This document shows, in pieces, positions 5,965 to 14,237 of a stretch of 25,077 bases of DNA. The notes under the pieces were generated by a model, which made no database searches, was not told the DNA's origin, and saw nothing but the letters and a program-made list of their open reading frames with translations. This DNA is from CAZEMR01 sp964513465 (GTDB lineage Bacteria; Bacteroidota; Ignavibacteria; Kapaibacteriales; UBA2268). A program made the translations under genes and the position numbers. Numbering within the stretch: position 1 is the stretch's first letter; every line of letters starts with the position of its first letter. Location of the stretch: assembly GCA_964513465.1 (NCBI GenBank), contig CAZEMR010000043.1, positions 1 through 25,077 of the forward strand, read 5' to 3'.

Positions 5965-7374
5965 ATGAACGAAGGCACCATAGTTCAGGTCATCGGCCCT
6001 GTTGTTGATGTGGAATTCCCCGAAGGCAAGATTCCCGCCGTCCTTAATGCTCTTGAAATCACCCGCCCCTCGCCCGAAACCGGCGAAGAAAGCAAACTGA
6101 TATGCGAAGTGCAGCAACACCTTGGCGAAGACCGGGTCCGCAGCGTTGCGATGGATTCGACAGACGGCCTTGTGCGCGGCATGAAGGTAGTGGACGCAGG
6201 CGGTCCGATTTCTATATCCGTCGGCCCGGAAATTCTCGGGCGGATGATTAATATTACCGGCGATCCTATCGACGGCAAAGGCGCTCTGACGACCGACAAG
6301 AAAAGTCCGATCCACAAGCCGTCTCCGTCTTTCGAGGATCTGACCACCACGAAGGATATGTTCGAAACCGGCATCAAGGTCATCGATCTGATCGAGCCCT
6401 TCACCAAAGGCGGCAAAACCGGCCTTTTCGGCGGCGCAGGCGTCGGCAAGACCGTTATTATTCAGGAGCTGATTCATAATATCGCCAAGCACCATGGCGG
6501 CTATTCCTGCTTTGCAGGTGTGGGCGAACGTACTCGCGAGGGCAACGACCTTTATCTTGAAATGACCGAATCGGGAGTTCTCGACAAGACCGCTCTGATC
6601 TTCGGCCAGATGAACGAGCCTCCCGGGGCGCGCTCCAGAGTGGCGCTTACCGCGCTGACGGTGGCGGAATACTTCCGCGACGACGAAGGCCGCGATGTGC
6701 TTCTGTTCATCGATAATATTTTCCGCTTTATCCAGGCTGGCTCCGAGGTATCTGCGCTTCTGGGACGTATGCCTTCGGCGGTGGGTTATCAGCCTACGCT
6801 GGCTACCGAGCTCGGCGAGCTGCAGGAGCGTATTGCTTCGACCAAGCGCGGATCGATCACCTCGGTGCAGGCGGTTTACGTGCCGGCGGATGACCTTACC
6901 GATCCGGCGCCGGCGAATACATTCGCCCACCTGGACGCTATCACGGTGCTTTCGCGCCAGATCGCAACGCTGGGTCTTTATCCTGCGGTCGATCCTCTGG
7001 ATTCGACTTCGCGAATTATGGACCCGAACATCATCGGCGACGAGCACTACGACACTGCGATGAATTGTCGCAAAGTGCTCCAGACCTATAAAGACCTTCA
7101 GGACATTATCAATATCCTGGGTATGGACGAGCTTTCGGACGAGGATAAGCAGACCGTTTATCGCGCGCGTAAGCTGCAGAAATTCTTCTCGCAGCCATTC
7201 TCTGTGGCCGAGCAGTTCACCGGCTACGAGGGCCGTTATGTAAAAATCGAGGACACAATCGCCGGATTCAAGGCAATTCTGAATGGCGAATGCGACCACA
7301 TCCCCGAGGGCCTCTTCAGCTATGCCGGAGAGATCGACGAAGTATTTGACAGATATAAGAAATCAGAAAAATAA
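5965..7374 (+). CDS. atpD: F1Fo ATP synthase subunit beta
   Basis: This is the catalytic subunit of the F1 head, which makes or hydrolyses ATP at the inner membrane. The 469-residue product has the P-loop GGAGVGKT (156-163), GERTREGN (187-194), an ALTVAEYFRD segment and the conserved LFIDNIFRF Walker B region, all intact and at normal spacing. Length is standard. The start at 5965 follows an AGAGGTT stretch and gives the usual NEGTIVQVIGPVVDVEF N-terminus. atpC follows after 32 bases. The other ATP synthase genes are not in this window, a split common in Bacteroidota and Chlorobiota. Confidence 0.98.
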   Translation: MNEGTIVQVIGPVVDVEFPEGKIPAVLNALEITRPSPETGEESKLICEVQQHLGEDRVRSVAMDSTDGLVRGMKVVDAGGPISISVGPEILGRMINITGDPIDGKGALTTDKKSPIHKPSPSFEDLTTTKDMFETGIKVIDLIEPFTKGGKTGLFGGAGVGKTVIIQELIHNIAKHHGGYSCFAGVGERTREGNDLYLEMTESGVLDKTALIFGQMNEPPGARSRVALTALTVAEYFRDDEGRDVLLFIDNIFRFIQAGSEVSALLGRMPSAVGYQPTLATELGELQERIASTKRGSITSVQAVYVPADDLTDPAPANTFAHLDAITVLSRQIATLGLYPAVDPLDSTSRIMDPNIIGDEHYDTAMNCRKVLQTYKDLQDIINILGMDELSDEDKQTVYRARKLQKFFSQPFSVAEQFTGYEGRYVKIEDTIAGFKAILNGECDHIPEGLFSYAGEIDEVFDRYKKSEK

Positions 7375-7406
7375 TCAGCCGCGACTAATCCGAGGTTATA
7401 TATATT

Positions 7407-7826
7407 ATGGCAGAACAACTTCTCGACGTAGAAATCGTAACACCGCAGCGAGTGGTGTTCACCGGCAAGGCCCGTTCGGTATCGGTGCCCGGCTCGCAAT
7501 CGCCGTTCCAGATACTGATCAACCACGCGCCGATAACATCGTCGCTGGATTACGGTCTGGTACGGATAGCGGGCGAAGACGATCAGCCAATCTGGTATGC
7601 CACCAGCGCGGGGTTCACCGAAGTGCACAACAACCATGTCTCTTTGCTTGTTGAATCCGCCCAGGCGATACACGAGATCGAATACGAAACGGTAGCCAAA
7701 GAGCTGGCCGATGCCCGCGAGATGCTCGAAAAGGCCACCGAGAGCCACCAGTTAGACGAAGCCCGGAAAGCAATCGCCGACGCCGAGAACCGGCTGAAAG
7801 CGATCGAAAAGTTCCGGGATATGTAA
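7407..7826 (+). CDS. atpC: F1Fo ATP synthase subunit epsilon
   Basis: The 139-residue product has the N-terminal beta-sandwich (LDVEIVTPQRVVFTGKARSV, then VPGSQSPFQIL and NHAPI) and a C-terminal helical hairpin from about residue 85. This is the arrangement of the epsilon subunit, which couples rotation to catalysis and can inhibit ATP hydrolysis. It lies directly after atpD on the same strand and is followed by a strong terminator, so atpDC forms a two-gene operon. Confidence 0.95.
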   Translation: MAEQLLDVEIVTPQRVVFTGKARSVSVPGSQSPFQILINHAPITSSLDYGLVRIAGEDDQPIWYATSAGFTEVHNNHVSLLVESAQAIHEIEYETVAKELADAREMLEKATESHQLDEARKAIADAENRLKAIEKFRDM

Positions 7827-7850
7827 TTGCGTATTATTTAATTGAATTGA

Positions 7851-7888
7851 GTTCTGCCGGACTAGTTCCGGCAGAGCTTTATTTATAT
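7851..7888 (+). terminator. Terminator of atpDC
   Basis: TCTGCCGGA (7853-7861) pairs with TCCGGCAGA (7867-7875) around a five-base loop, a nine-base-pair perfect stem extended by two weaker pairs. It is followed by a broken T-rich tract (CTTTATTTAT). It lies 25 bases after the atpC stop. Confidence 0.8.
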
Positions 7889-8003
7889 AACATACAATTC
7901 CGAAGCATGGCAAAAAGATTGCCTCCGAAAGACTAATTATCCTCGATTTACGTCTTGATTTTGAATAATTCCCATTTTTGCAAAACGAAATCCGGCAAGT
8001 GAG

Positions 8004-9470
8004 ATGAGCGTTCAAAAAATTACCTACGAAGGCGTTACCTACGACGATGTGCTGCTGATCCCAAGATATTCCGAAGTGCTGCCAAGGGAAACCAGCCTGA
8101 ATACATTTCTGACCAAAAATATTTCTTTGAATATCCCCGTGCTGAGCGCGGCGATGGATACCGTTACCGATTCGGAGATGGCGCGCGCGATTGCCCGCCA
8201 GGGCGGCATCGGAGTGATCCATAAAAATATGCCAATCGAAGAGCAGACCGCACAGGTCGACCGTGTTAAGCGCAGCGAAAGCGGCATGATACAGAAGCCG
8301 ATTACGCTGACTGCCGACAAAAAGGTCGCCGACGCGCTCGAGCTGATGTCCAAATTCCATATTTCGGGCATTCCTGTGATCGACGAAAACCGCAAGCTGA
8401 TCGGAATCGTAACCAATCGCGATCTGCGGTTCAATCCGAATCCGAGCGATAAAATCAGCAAAGTGATGACCCGCGACAATCTTTGCACCGCGCCTGTGGG
8501 CACCACGCTCGAAGAGGCTGAGGAGCTATTGCAGCAATACCGCATCGAAAAGCTGCCGGTGGTCGACGAGGACTACCGCCTATCGGGGCTTATCACCGTA
8601 AAAGATATTCAGAAAAAGAAAAAGCATCCGAATGCCTGCAAGGACGAACACGGACGCCTGAGGGTTGCCGCTGCCGTCGGAGTCAGCGCGGATACTCCCG
8701 AACGTGTGGCCGCCCTTATTGAAGCCGGAGCCGACGCTATATTTGTCGATACCGCCCACGGCCACCACAAGGGCGTGATCGATATGGTCAAAAAAATTAA
8801 ATCGCAGTTTTCGATCGACGTTGTTGCCGGCAATATCGCCACAAGCGAAGCCGCAATGGCGCTGATCGACGCGGGAGCCGACGCGCTGAAGGTTGGCATC
8901 GGGCCGGGATCGATATGCACTACCCGCGTTATCGCCGGAGTAGGCGTGCCCCAGCTTTCGGCTATTATGAATGTGGCGCGCATCGCCCAGCCGGCCGGGA
9001 TACATATTATCGCCGACGGCGGTATCAAACAGACCGGCGACGTGGCAAAAGCGCTTGCAGCCGGAGCCGACAGCGTTATGATCGGCAATTTGTTCGCCGG
9101 CCACGAAGAAAGCCCCGGCGAGAAAATGATATACGAGGGCCGCGCTTATAAAGTTTACCGCGGTATGGGTTCGCTCGGCGCTATGAAAAAAGGCTCGGCC
9201 GACCGCTACTTCCAGGATGTCGAGGCGGAAATTTCCAAATATGTTCCCGAGGGCATCGAGGGCCGCGTGCCGTATAAGGGCAGCGTCAGCGAGACAATTT
9301 ATCAGATCGTCGGCGGGCTGCGCTCGGCGATGGGATACTGCGGCTGCGCAACCATCGCAGATATGAAGGAAAAGGCCCAGTTCCTGCGCATTACCAATGC
9401 CGGGCTTCGCGAATCCTTCACTCATGATGTGATAATTACCAAAGAATCTCCAAATTACTTTGTTAAATAA
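8004..9470 (+). CDS. guaB: Inosine-5'-monophosphate dehydrogenase
   Basis: This enzyme oxidises IMP to XMP with NAD+, the committed step of GMP synthesis. The 488-residue product starts with the usual TYDDVLLIPRYSEVLP segment and has two CBS domains (about 97-150 and 155-205), the catalytic loop GIGPGSICTTR with Cys305, and the flap region with YRGMGSLGAM. All expected parts are present at full length. The ATG at 8004 follows a GTGAG stretch with a weak Shine-Dalgarno. The aminopeptidase gene begins 17 bases downstream, so the two are probably co-transcribed. Confidence 0.98.
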   Translation: MSVQKITYEGVTYDDVLLIPRYSEVLPRETSLNTFLTKNISLNIPVLSAAMDTVTDSEMARAIARQGGIGVIHKNMPIEEQTAQVDRVKRSESGMIQKPITLTADKKVADALELMSKFHISGIPVIDENRKLIGIVTNRDLRFNPNPSDKISKVMTRDNLCTAPVGTTLEEAEELLQQYRIEKLPVVDEDYRLSGLITVKDIQKKKKHPNACKDEHGRLRVAAAVGVSADTPERVAALIEAGADAIFVDTAHGHHKGVIDMVKKIKSQFSIDVVAGNIATSEAAMALIDAGADALKVGIGPGSICTTRVIAGVGVPQLSAIMNVARIAQPAGIHIIADGGIKQTGDVAKALAAGADSVMIGNLFAGHEESPGEKMIYEGRAYKVYRGMGSLGAMKKGSADRYFQDVEAEISKYVPEGIEGRVPYKGSVSETIYQIVGGLRSAMGYCGCATIADMKEKAQFLRITNAGLRESFTHDVIITKESPNYFVK

Positions 9471-9487
9471 AAAATCAAGTAAATACC

Positions 9488-10615
9488 ATGGCAAAGAAAT
9501 CGTCCAAAGCTTCCGCCGGCAAGCCATATCCTTCGCTGATCGACCGCCGTTTCGATCAGATCAGGCTGAATATGGAAGAGCATAAAGTCGACGCATTAGT
9601 AGTTACCTATCTCCCGAATATCCATTATCTGACCAATTTCTCCGGTTCTGCGGGCACTTTGTTTATATTGCCCGGCGAACTCCACTTCGTCACCGACGAC
9701 CGCTACGAGGAACAGATTAAGGACGAGCTATACGACCTGCCCAATCTCGAGACCCATATCTCGCGCGATGTATGGGGAATGGCTATCGAAAAGAATTTAT
9801 TCAAGGATATCGAGGTGCTCGGATTCGAGGCCGACCGCATGGCTTATTCCGAAGCGGTGGATATCCGCAACCAGATCCGCCCCGTAAAATTCAAACCCGC
9901 GCCTCAGGTGGTCGAGCCATACACCATGCCAAAGGCTCCGGAAGAGCTCGAAAATATCAAAAAAGCCTGCAAAATGGCCGAGGATGTTTACGAAATTATT
10001 CTTGATTTCATTAAGCCGGGCGTCTCCGAAAAGGAAATTGCCACCGAGATCGCCTACCAGAGCCGCAAGCTCGGCAGCGAGGGCGACCCCTTCGACATCA
10101 TCGTGGTCAGCGGCAATCGCGGAGCGCTGGTGCACGGCACCCCGAGCGATAAGAAGATTAAAAAGAACGAGCTTGTGCTGATGGACTTCGGCTGCATCGT
10201 AAACGGCTTCGGGTCGGACATTACCCGCACCGTCGCAGTGGGCAAGGCCACCAAAGAGCAGCAGAAATTATATAAATTGCTCCGCGATGCGGAAGTCAAG
10301 GCTATGGACGAAGTCCGACCGGGAATGAAGGGCGCCAATCTGGACGCAATCGCCCGCGATATGATCAAAGACGCCGGATTCGGCGATAATTTCCAGCACT
10401 CGCTGGGCCATGGTATCGGGCTTGTTGCGCACGAGATGCCGATCATCACATTCCGCAAGGAAGACCAGATTGTGCCCGAGGATTGCGTGCTGGCCATCGA
10501 GCCGGGCGTTTATATTCCGGACAAATTCGGCATCCGAGTGGAAGACAATATACTCGTCACCCGCAATGGCGGCGAGCGCCTTACGAACGCTCCGGACGAG
10601 CTGCCGGTCATATAA
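9488..10615 (+). CDS. M24 family aminopeptidase P / Xaa-Pro peptidase
   Basis: This metallopeptidase removes the N-terminal residue before proline or cleaves Xaa-Pro dipeptides; the exact substrate cannot be told. The product has 375 residues. Residues 20-145 form a creatinase-like N-domain, and 155-375 form the pita-bread fold with all five metal ligands: D233, D244, H308, E338 and E352. There is no signal peptide; the N-terminus is a short Lys/Ser-rich extension. It follows guaB by 17 bases and precedes the glycosyltransferase by 38, so it belongs to the same likely operon, although the three functions are not obviously linked. Confidence 0.93.
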   Translation: MAKKSSKASAGKPYPSLIDRRFDQIRLNMEEHKVDALVVTYLPNIHYLTNFSGSAGTLFILPGELHFVTDDRYEEQIKDELYDLPNLETHISRDVWGMAIEKNLFKDIEVLGFEADRMAYSEAVDIRNQIRPVKFKPAPQVVEPYTMPKAPEELENIKKACKMAEDVYEIILDFIKPGVSEKEIATEIAYQSRKLGSEGDPFDIIVVSGNRGALVHGTPSDKKIKKNELVLMDFGCIVNGFGSDITRTVAVGKATKEQQKLYKLLRDAEVKAMDEVRPGMKGANLDAIARDMIKDAGFGDNFQHSLGHGIGLVAHEMPIITFRKEDQIVPEDCVLAIEPGVYIPDKFGIRVEDNILVTRNGGERLTNAPDELPVI

Positions 10616-10653
10616 TTATCAGGACAGGATTCTAAAGGATTATCAGGGACGAA

Positions 10654-11928
10654 ATGATCGACAGAGAAGCGCTGGTTATTGCATATTATTTTCCCCCGAT
10701 GGGACTCAGCGGGGTGCAGCGAACCGTAAAATTTGTTAAATATCTGCCCGAAAACAGACTGCGCCCGGTGGTGCTCACGACGACTCCGGCGGCATATTAT
10801 GCCTTCGACGATACTATGCTCGAGGAGGTCGAGTCCGAAGGTATAAATATATACCGAACTCCGGCGGATGTTTCCAGATTTGCGGGATCGCGCAAAAGCA
10901 AGACTATCAAGTATCCCTCGCCCGCGCTTCAGAAGATTCGCAAAGCAATTTTGCAGACAATTTTCCAGCCCGACAGCCGCAGGCTTTGGAAGAAGCCTGC
11001 GCTCGAGCTGGCCGATTATATTTTTAAGCGGCACGACATCAAGGTGATTTATGCCACCGCGCCGCCCTTTACCGATTTCCTCGTAGCTTATGAATTATCA
11101 AAGCTTTACGGCATTCCATTTGTTGTGGACTACCGCGATCTCTGGGTCGATAACGCTTTTTATTTCTATGCTACTCCATTTCATAAATTGTACAGCATAC
11201 GGCTGGAATCGGAAATACTTACTCATGCCCGGAAGGCAATCGTAACTACCCGTCATATGAAGGAGATGCTTCTGCGCCGCTATCCGGTGATGTCGCATAG
11301 CGACGTTTCGATTATCCCTCATGGATATGACGAAAGCGATTTTGCAGCCACGGATGGGATTAAGCCCGACCCGAAAAAATTCACGATTACTCATTCGGGC
11401 CTTTTCCCTGACGATCTGACACCGAAGTATTTCCTGCGGGCGCTGGCGGAATTTTTCCGGCGTAATCCGGAGGCCCGCGGGGTGACCGAAGCCCGGTTCG
11501 TGGGGCTGATGCGACGTGCTCATCTGAAGATGATCAGGCGCTATAAGCTGACCGAAAATGTGGTCACAACGGGATATGTGTCGCATCCGGAGGTGATCCG
11601 CCACCTGAAGCAGTCCGATCTGCTGTGGATGATGATTACGAATAATATCGCAACTCCGAGCCGCATGTATGAATATCTCGGCGCACGCAAACCATTTATA
11701 TGCTGCGCGCCCGAGGGCTCGATCCGGCGCGATGCCGAGGCATCCGATGCGGTACTGACCACCGATCCGGCCGACGTTTCGGGTATACGCCAGGCGCTTG
11801 AGGCGTTTTATAATATGTGGAAGAATAATTCCCTGCCGAGGCCTTCGGACGAATACGTAGCGCGTTTCGACCGTCGGCAGCTTACATCAGAGCTTGCCCG
11901 CGAGCTGATGCACGCCTCCGCAATGTGA
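10654..11928 (+). CDS. Glycosyltransferase, GT-B type
   Basis: The 424-residue product has the two-domain layout of GT4-like enzymes. The N-domain begins IAYYFPPMGLSGVQR, with the glycine-rich loop typical of nucleotide-sugar transferases, and includes a PFVVDYRDLW segment. The C-domain runs from about residue 245 (FTITHSGLF) to a TPSRMYEYLGARKPFI segment that normally contacts the sugar nucleotide. Related proteins build cell-surface polysaccharide or O-antigen; donor and acceptor cannot be predicted. There is no signal peptide or clear membrane helix. It is last in the run guaB-peptidase-glycosyltransferase, and no other polysaccharide genes are nearby. No clear terminator hairpin follows. 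Confidence 0.88.
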   Translation: MIDREALVIAYYFPPMGLSGVQRTVKFVKYLPENRLRPVVLTTTPAAYYAFDDTMLEEVESEGINIYRTPADVSRFAGSRKSKTIKYPSPALQKIRKAILQTIFQPDSRRLWKKPALELADYIFKRHDIKVIYATAPPFTDFLVAYELSKLYGIPFVVDYRDLWVDNAFYFYATPFHKLYSIRLESEILTHARKAIVTTRHMKEMLLRRYPVMSHSDVSIIPHGYDESDFAATDGIKPDPKKFTITHSGLFPDDLTPKYFLRALAEFFRRNPEARGVTEARFVGLMRRAHLKMIRRYKLTENVVTTGYVSHPEVIRHLKQSDLLWMMITNNIATPSRMYEYLGARKPFICCAPEGSIRRDAEASDAVLTTDPADVSGIRQALEAFYNMWKNNSLPRPSDEYVARFDRRQLTSELARELMHASAM

Positions 11929-12068
11929 TTTTAATTTTTTTACTTGGATAATTTTTCTATTTTATATATGGATAATTTGTAATTTTAGCCTGATTTATTC
12001 GTGTTTATCTTACATATCGCAAATTCTTTTATTCATTCCGTACATTCATAAACAAAAGGAGCCACACT

Positions 12069-13037
12069 ATGAAAATTTCCGCACTTGGAAAATTACTTTC
12101 TATGCTGTTTATTTCGGCATTAATCTTTACAGCCTGCGAAAGCACCACCGACACAGATGACCCGGTGGACACCCGCAAACCCGAACCTCCGACTAACCTT
12201 ATGGCAACATCGGTCAGCGACAGCGAGATACTTCTCAACTGGACGCCTTCGGTTTCCGAATCCGATTCGCTGTTCGAGGCATATACTCTTTATGTATCAA
12301 GCCAGGGCGGCGGTCCGCTCTCGCCGGTGGAACTTCATCCGGGCGACCGGCCTTATACTATTGACGGCCTCGATGAGGGCGTGATTTATACTTTCGAACT
12401 CGAAGCAAAATTCACGAATGCGGAAGTATCCGAAACCCGCGCCACAGTTCAGTGGTCGCCGGCAAGCCGCTTCAACCAGGATTATGTTTCGCAGCCGATC
12501 GAGGTATATGAATATACTTCCGATTTCGGAAGCGGACTTGATCTTTTCTACTATGAGAACGAGTCGACAATGGGTCCGCGCGTGCTGACGGTCGGCGACA
12601 AAGCCGACTGGAATCTTGGCATTGACACGCGCGACGGCGAAATTCTGGTGATGCCCGCAAGCGAGATCAGCTATGCCACCAGCGAGCCCGACCCGACCGA
12701 CGAAACCGAGATTAATAATATGTTCTATGTGGCCGACGCTCTGAATGCAGTGCTCGACAGCGCCGCGCTGAATACTTTCGGCGACTACAGCCCGACCCAG
12801 ACATTCGATCTTAACGCCGACTATATCGATCCGGATCACGGAGTCGTACTTCTTGTTCGCAGCCGCGCATCGAGCGACGACGAATGGAGCTACTCGAAAG
12901 TTCTGATCAAACGCGCGCCCAACGGCGGATGGCTGCAGGGCACCGGCGATAACGAATATCTCGAGATGGTAATCTCGTTCCAGCGCACACCCGGCGTCCC
13001 CTATGCAAAATTCTCCAAAGCCGGCGGCGCAGAATAA
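12069..13037 (+). CDS. Lipoprotein with one fibronectin type III domain
   Basis: The start follows an AAAAGGAG Shine-Dalgarno. The 322-residue product has a signal peptide with lipobox FTAC-E (Cys near residue 25), an acidic linker rich in Thr and Asp, and an FnIII domain (about 36-128) that begins PEPPTNLMATSVSDSEILLNW and ends TRATVQWSPA. The remaining 190 residues are a beta-rich domain that I do not recognise; it begins at PIEVYEYTSDFGSG and contains few cysteines. The protein is probably surface or periplasmic. It has its own terminator (13051-13087), so it seems to be monocistronic. The function is unknown. Confidence 0.85.
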   Translation: MKISALGKLLSMLFISALIFTACESTTDTDDPVDTRKPEPPTNLMATSVSDSEILLNWTPSVSESDSLFEAYTLYVSSQGGGPLSPVELHPGDRPYTIDGLDEGVIYTFELEAKFTNAEVSETRATVQWSPASRFNQDYVSQPIEVYEYTSDFGSGLDLFYYENESTMGPRVLTVGDKADWNLGIDTRDGEILVMPASEISYATSEPDPTDETEINNMFYVADALNAVLDSAALNTFGDYSPTQTFDLNADYIDPDHGVVLLVRSRASSDDEWSYSKVLIKRAPNGGWLQGTGDNEYLEMVISFQRTPGVPYAKFSKAGGAE

Positions 13038-13050
13038 ACATCTCTCAATG

Positions 13051-13087
13051 TGCCGGGCGCCATTGATTGCGTCCGGCATCCTTTTTA
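13051..13087 (+). terminator. Terminator of the FnIII lipoprotein gene
   Basis: TGCCGGGCGC (13051-13060) pairs with GCGTCCGGCA (13069-13078), ten base pairs with one G-T, around an eight-base loop. A tract beginning TCCTTTTT follows. Confidence 0.85.
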
Positions 13088-13125
13088 CTACAAATCTTAT
13101 TTTGAATAAAAAAATGGAATAAGTT

Positions 13126-13551
13126 ATGAAAAAATTTATCCCGATTATATTTATAACGGCAATGTTCGCTGTTATCGCAGTGGCGCAGATGCCACGCAAC
13201 GCTCCGGCCCCGATACCGGTCGAGAAGGCCCCCATAACTGTTATGGGCGAAGACGAGGAGACCTCCGACAAAGCCGAGGTAATCAAAGGAATTGTGGTCA
13301 GCTATAGCGATCTGATCAAGGGCGGCGACGGCCGCGTCAGCAAAAGCGAAGCATTCAGTCTGGTCGAGAGCGGCCAGCCGATCGGGCTGCTTGTTGGTTC
13401 TAAATTCTATTTCGTTTACGACAATGATATGAACTACGATGGCAAGACGCTGGCCAACTTCGCAGGCGTTACTGCCGCCGGAGCGCTTGGAGTCCGCTTC
13501 TCCCGCAATGGTCTGAATTTTATCAAAGCGACCAAAATTCGCGCCATGTAA
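13126..13551 (+). CDS. Exported protein, paralogue of the next gene
   Basis: The 141-residue product has a signal peptide that probably ends near AVAQ (residue 23). A Pro-rich linker follows, then a domain of about 90 residues that begins KGIVVSYSDLIKGGDG, has RVSKSEA and GLLVGSKFYFVY, and ends ATKIRAM. The next gene carries the same domain. The pattern resembles small periplasmic OB-fold-like domains (a GxVV strand, a variable loop, a short helix, a GLLxG strand pair, a final G-x-V strand), but the Cys/His positions I associate with that type are absent. This is inference. No ligand or partner is known. The following gene starts 28 bases downstream with no terminator between, so they form a pair. 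Confidence 0.8.
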   Translation: MKKFIPIIFITAMFAVIAVAQMPRNAPAPIPVEKAPITVMGEDEETSDKAEVIKGIVVSYSDLIKGGDGRVSKSEAFSLVESGQPIGLLVGSKFYFVYDNDMNYDGKTLANFAGVTAAGALGVRFSRNGLNFIKATKIRAM

Positions 13552-13579
13552 TTTTTGAAAATAAACGGAGTTAATTATT

Positions 13580-14089
13580 ATGAAACATATTTATATAACA
13601 ATAGTTATATTTGCTATGCTCCTGATGGTTGCAGGATGCGGCGAGGACGAGCAGAAAAAACCCGAAGACACGCTTGGCGAAACCCCGCAGCAGGAGCAGA
13701 AAATCGAACAGGGCGACATAGAGATTGATACGCTCGAAGAGCCTGCGGCCGATGTAACATCTGTCACCGGCGATGAAGTCGATGACAAAAAGACCGCTAT
13801 GGCCACCGCAGACAATCCGATGCAGGGCTATATCGTCAGCATCGATGCAATCGCAGCCGGCCGCGAGGGGCGCGTAAGCAAATCCGAGGCCGTTAAGCTC
13901 GCCAACGATAACAGGGTGCTTGGCTTTATGTCCGGCAGCATAGTCTATCTGCTTTACGAAGGTAATGGCGCTATCAACAACAGCAAGCTGGCCAATATGG
14001 CAGCGGCCAAAAATATCGGCGTCATCGGTAAAGTTAAATCGCAGAACGGAGTTAATTATATAATCGTAGACAAAATGCGCGCTATGTAA
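13580..14089 (+). CDS. Lipoprotein, paralogue of the preceding gene
   Basis: The product has 169 residues. Its signal peptide ends in the lipobox LMVAGC-G, followed by an acidic, Gln/Glu-rich linker of about 60 residues and a C-terminal domain homologous to the previous gene. Shared landmarks in order are G-x-IVS, G-x-x-GRVSKSEA, LGFMSGSIVYLLYE, NxSKLANMA, NG-x-NYI and the final KMRAM. One paralogue is lipid-anchored with a long flexible arm and the other is soluble, which suggests two different places for the same domain in the envelope. A strong terminator follows. Confidence 0.82.
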   Translation: MKHIYITIVIFAMLLMVAGCGEDEQKKPEDTLGETPQQEQKIEQGDIEIDTLEEPAADVTSVTGDEVDDKKTAMATADNPMQGYIVSIDAIAAGREGRVSKSEAVKLANDNRVLGFMSGSIVYLLYEGNGAINNSKLANMAAAKNIGVIGKVKSQNGVNYIIVDKMRAM

Positions 14090-14111
14090 TTATCCTTAAT
14101 ATTCGAATATT

Positions 14112-14143
14112 GCCCGTGCTTCCCGCGAAGTCCGGGCTTTTTT
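14112..14143 (+). terminator. Terminator of the exported paralogue pair
   Basis: GCCCG (14112-14116) pairs with CGGGC (14133-14137), with an inner CTTC/GAAG stem, followed at once by six T. Confidence 0.88.
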
Positions 14144-14237
14144 AATTTTTATTTCATCTGAAAAAATCATATTATATATTTAATATTCGATGAATTTTCG
14201 CAATCCAACCAAATTATTCAATATATTCGGAGATATT

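Noticed and set aside
5881..7299. 472-residue minus-strand ORF antisense to atpD
   Set aside because: Its length comes from the biased third positions of atpD, whose plus-strand frame is unmistakable.
13310..13370. EF-hand-like loop in the paralogous pair (DGRVSKSE)
   Set aside because: Only loop positions 5, 6, 8 and 12 fit; positions 1 and 3 are not acidic in either paralogue, so calcium binding is not supported.
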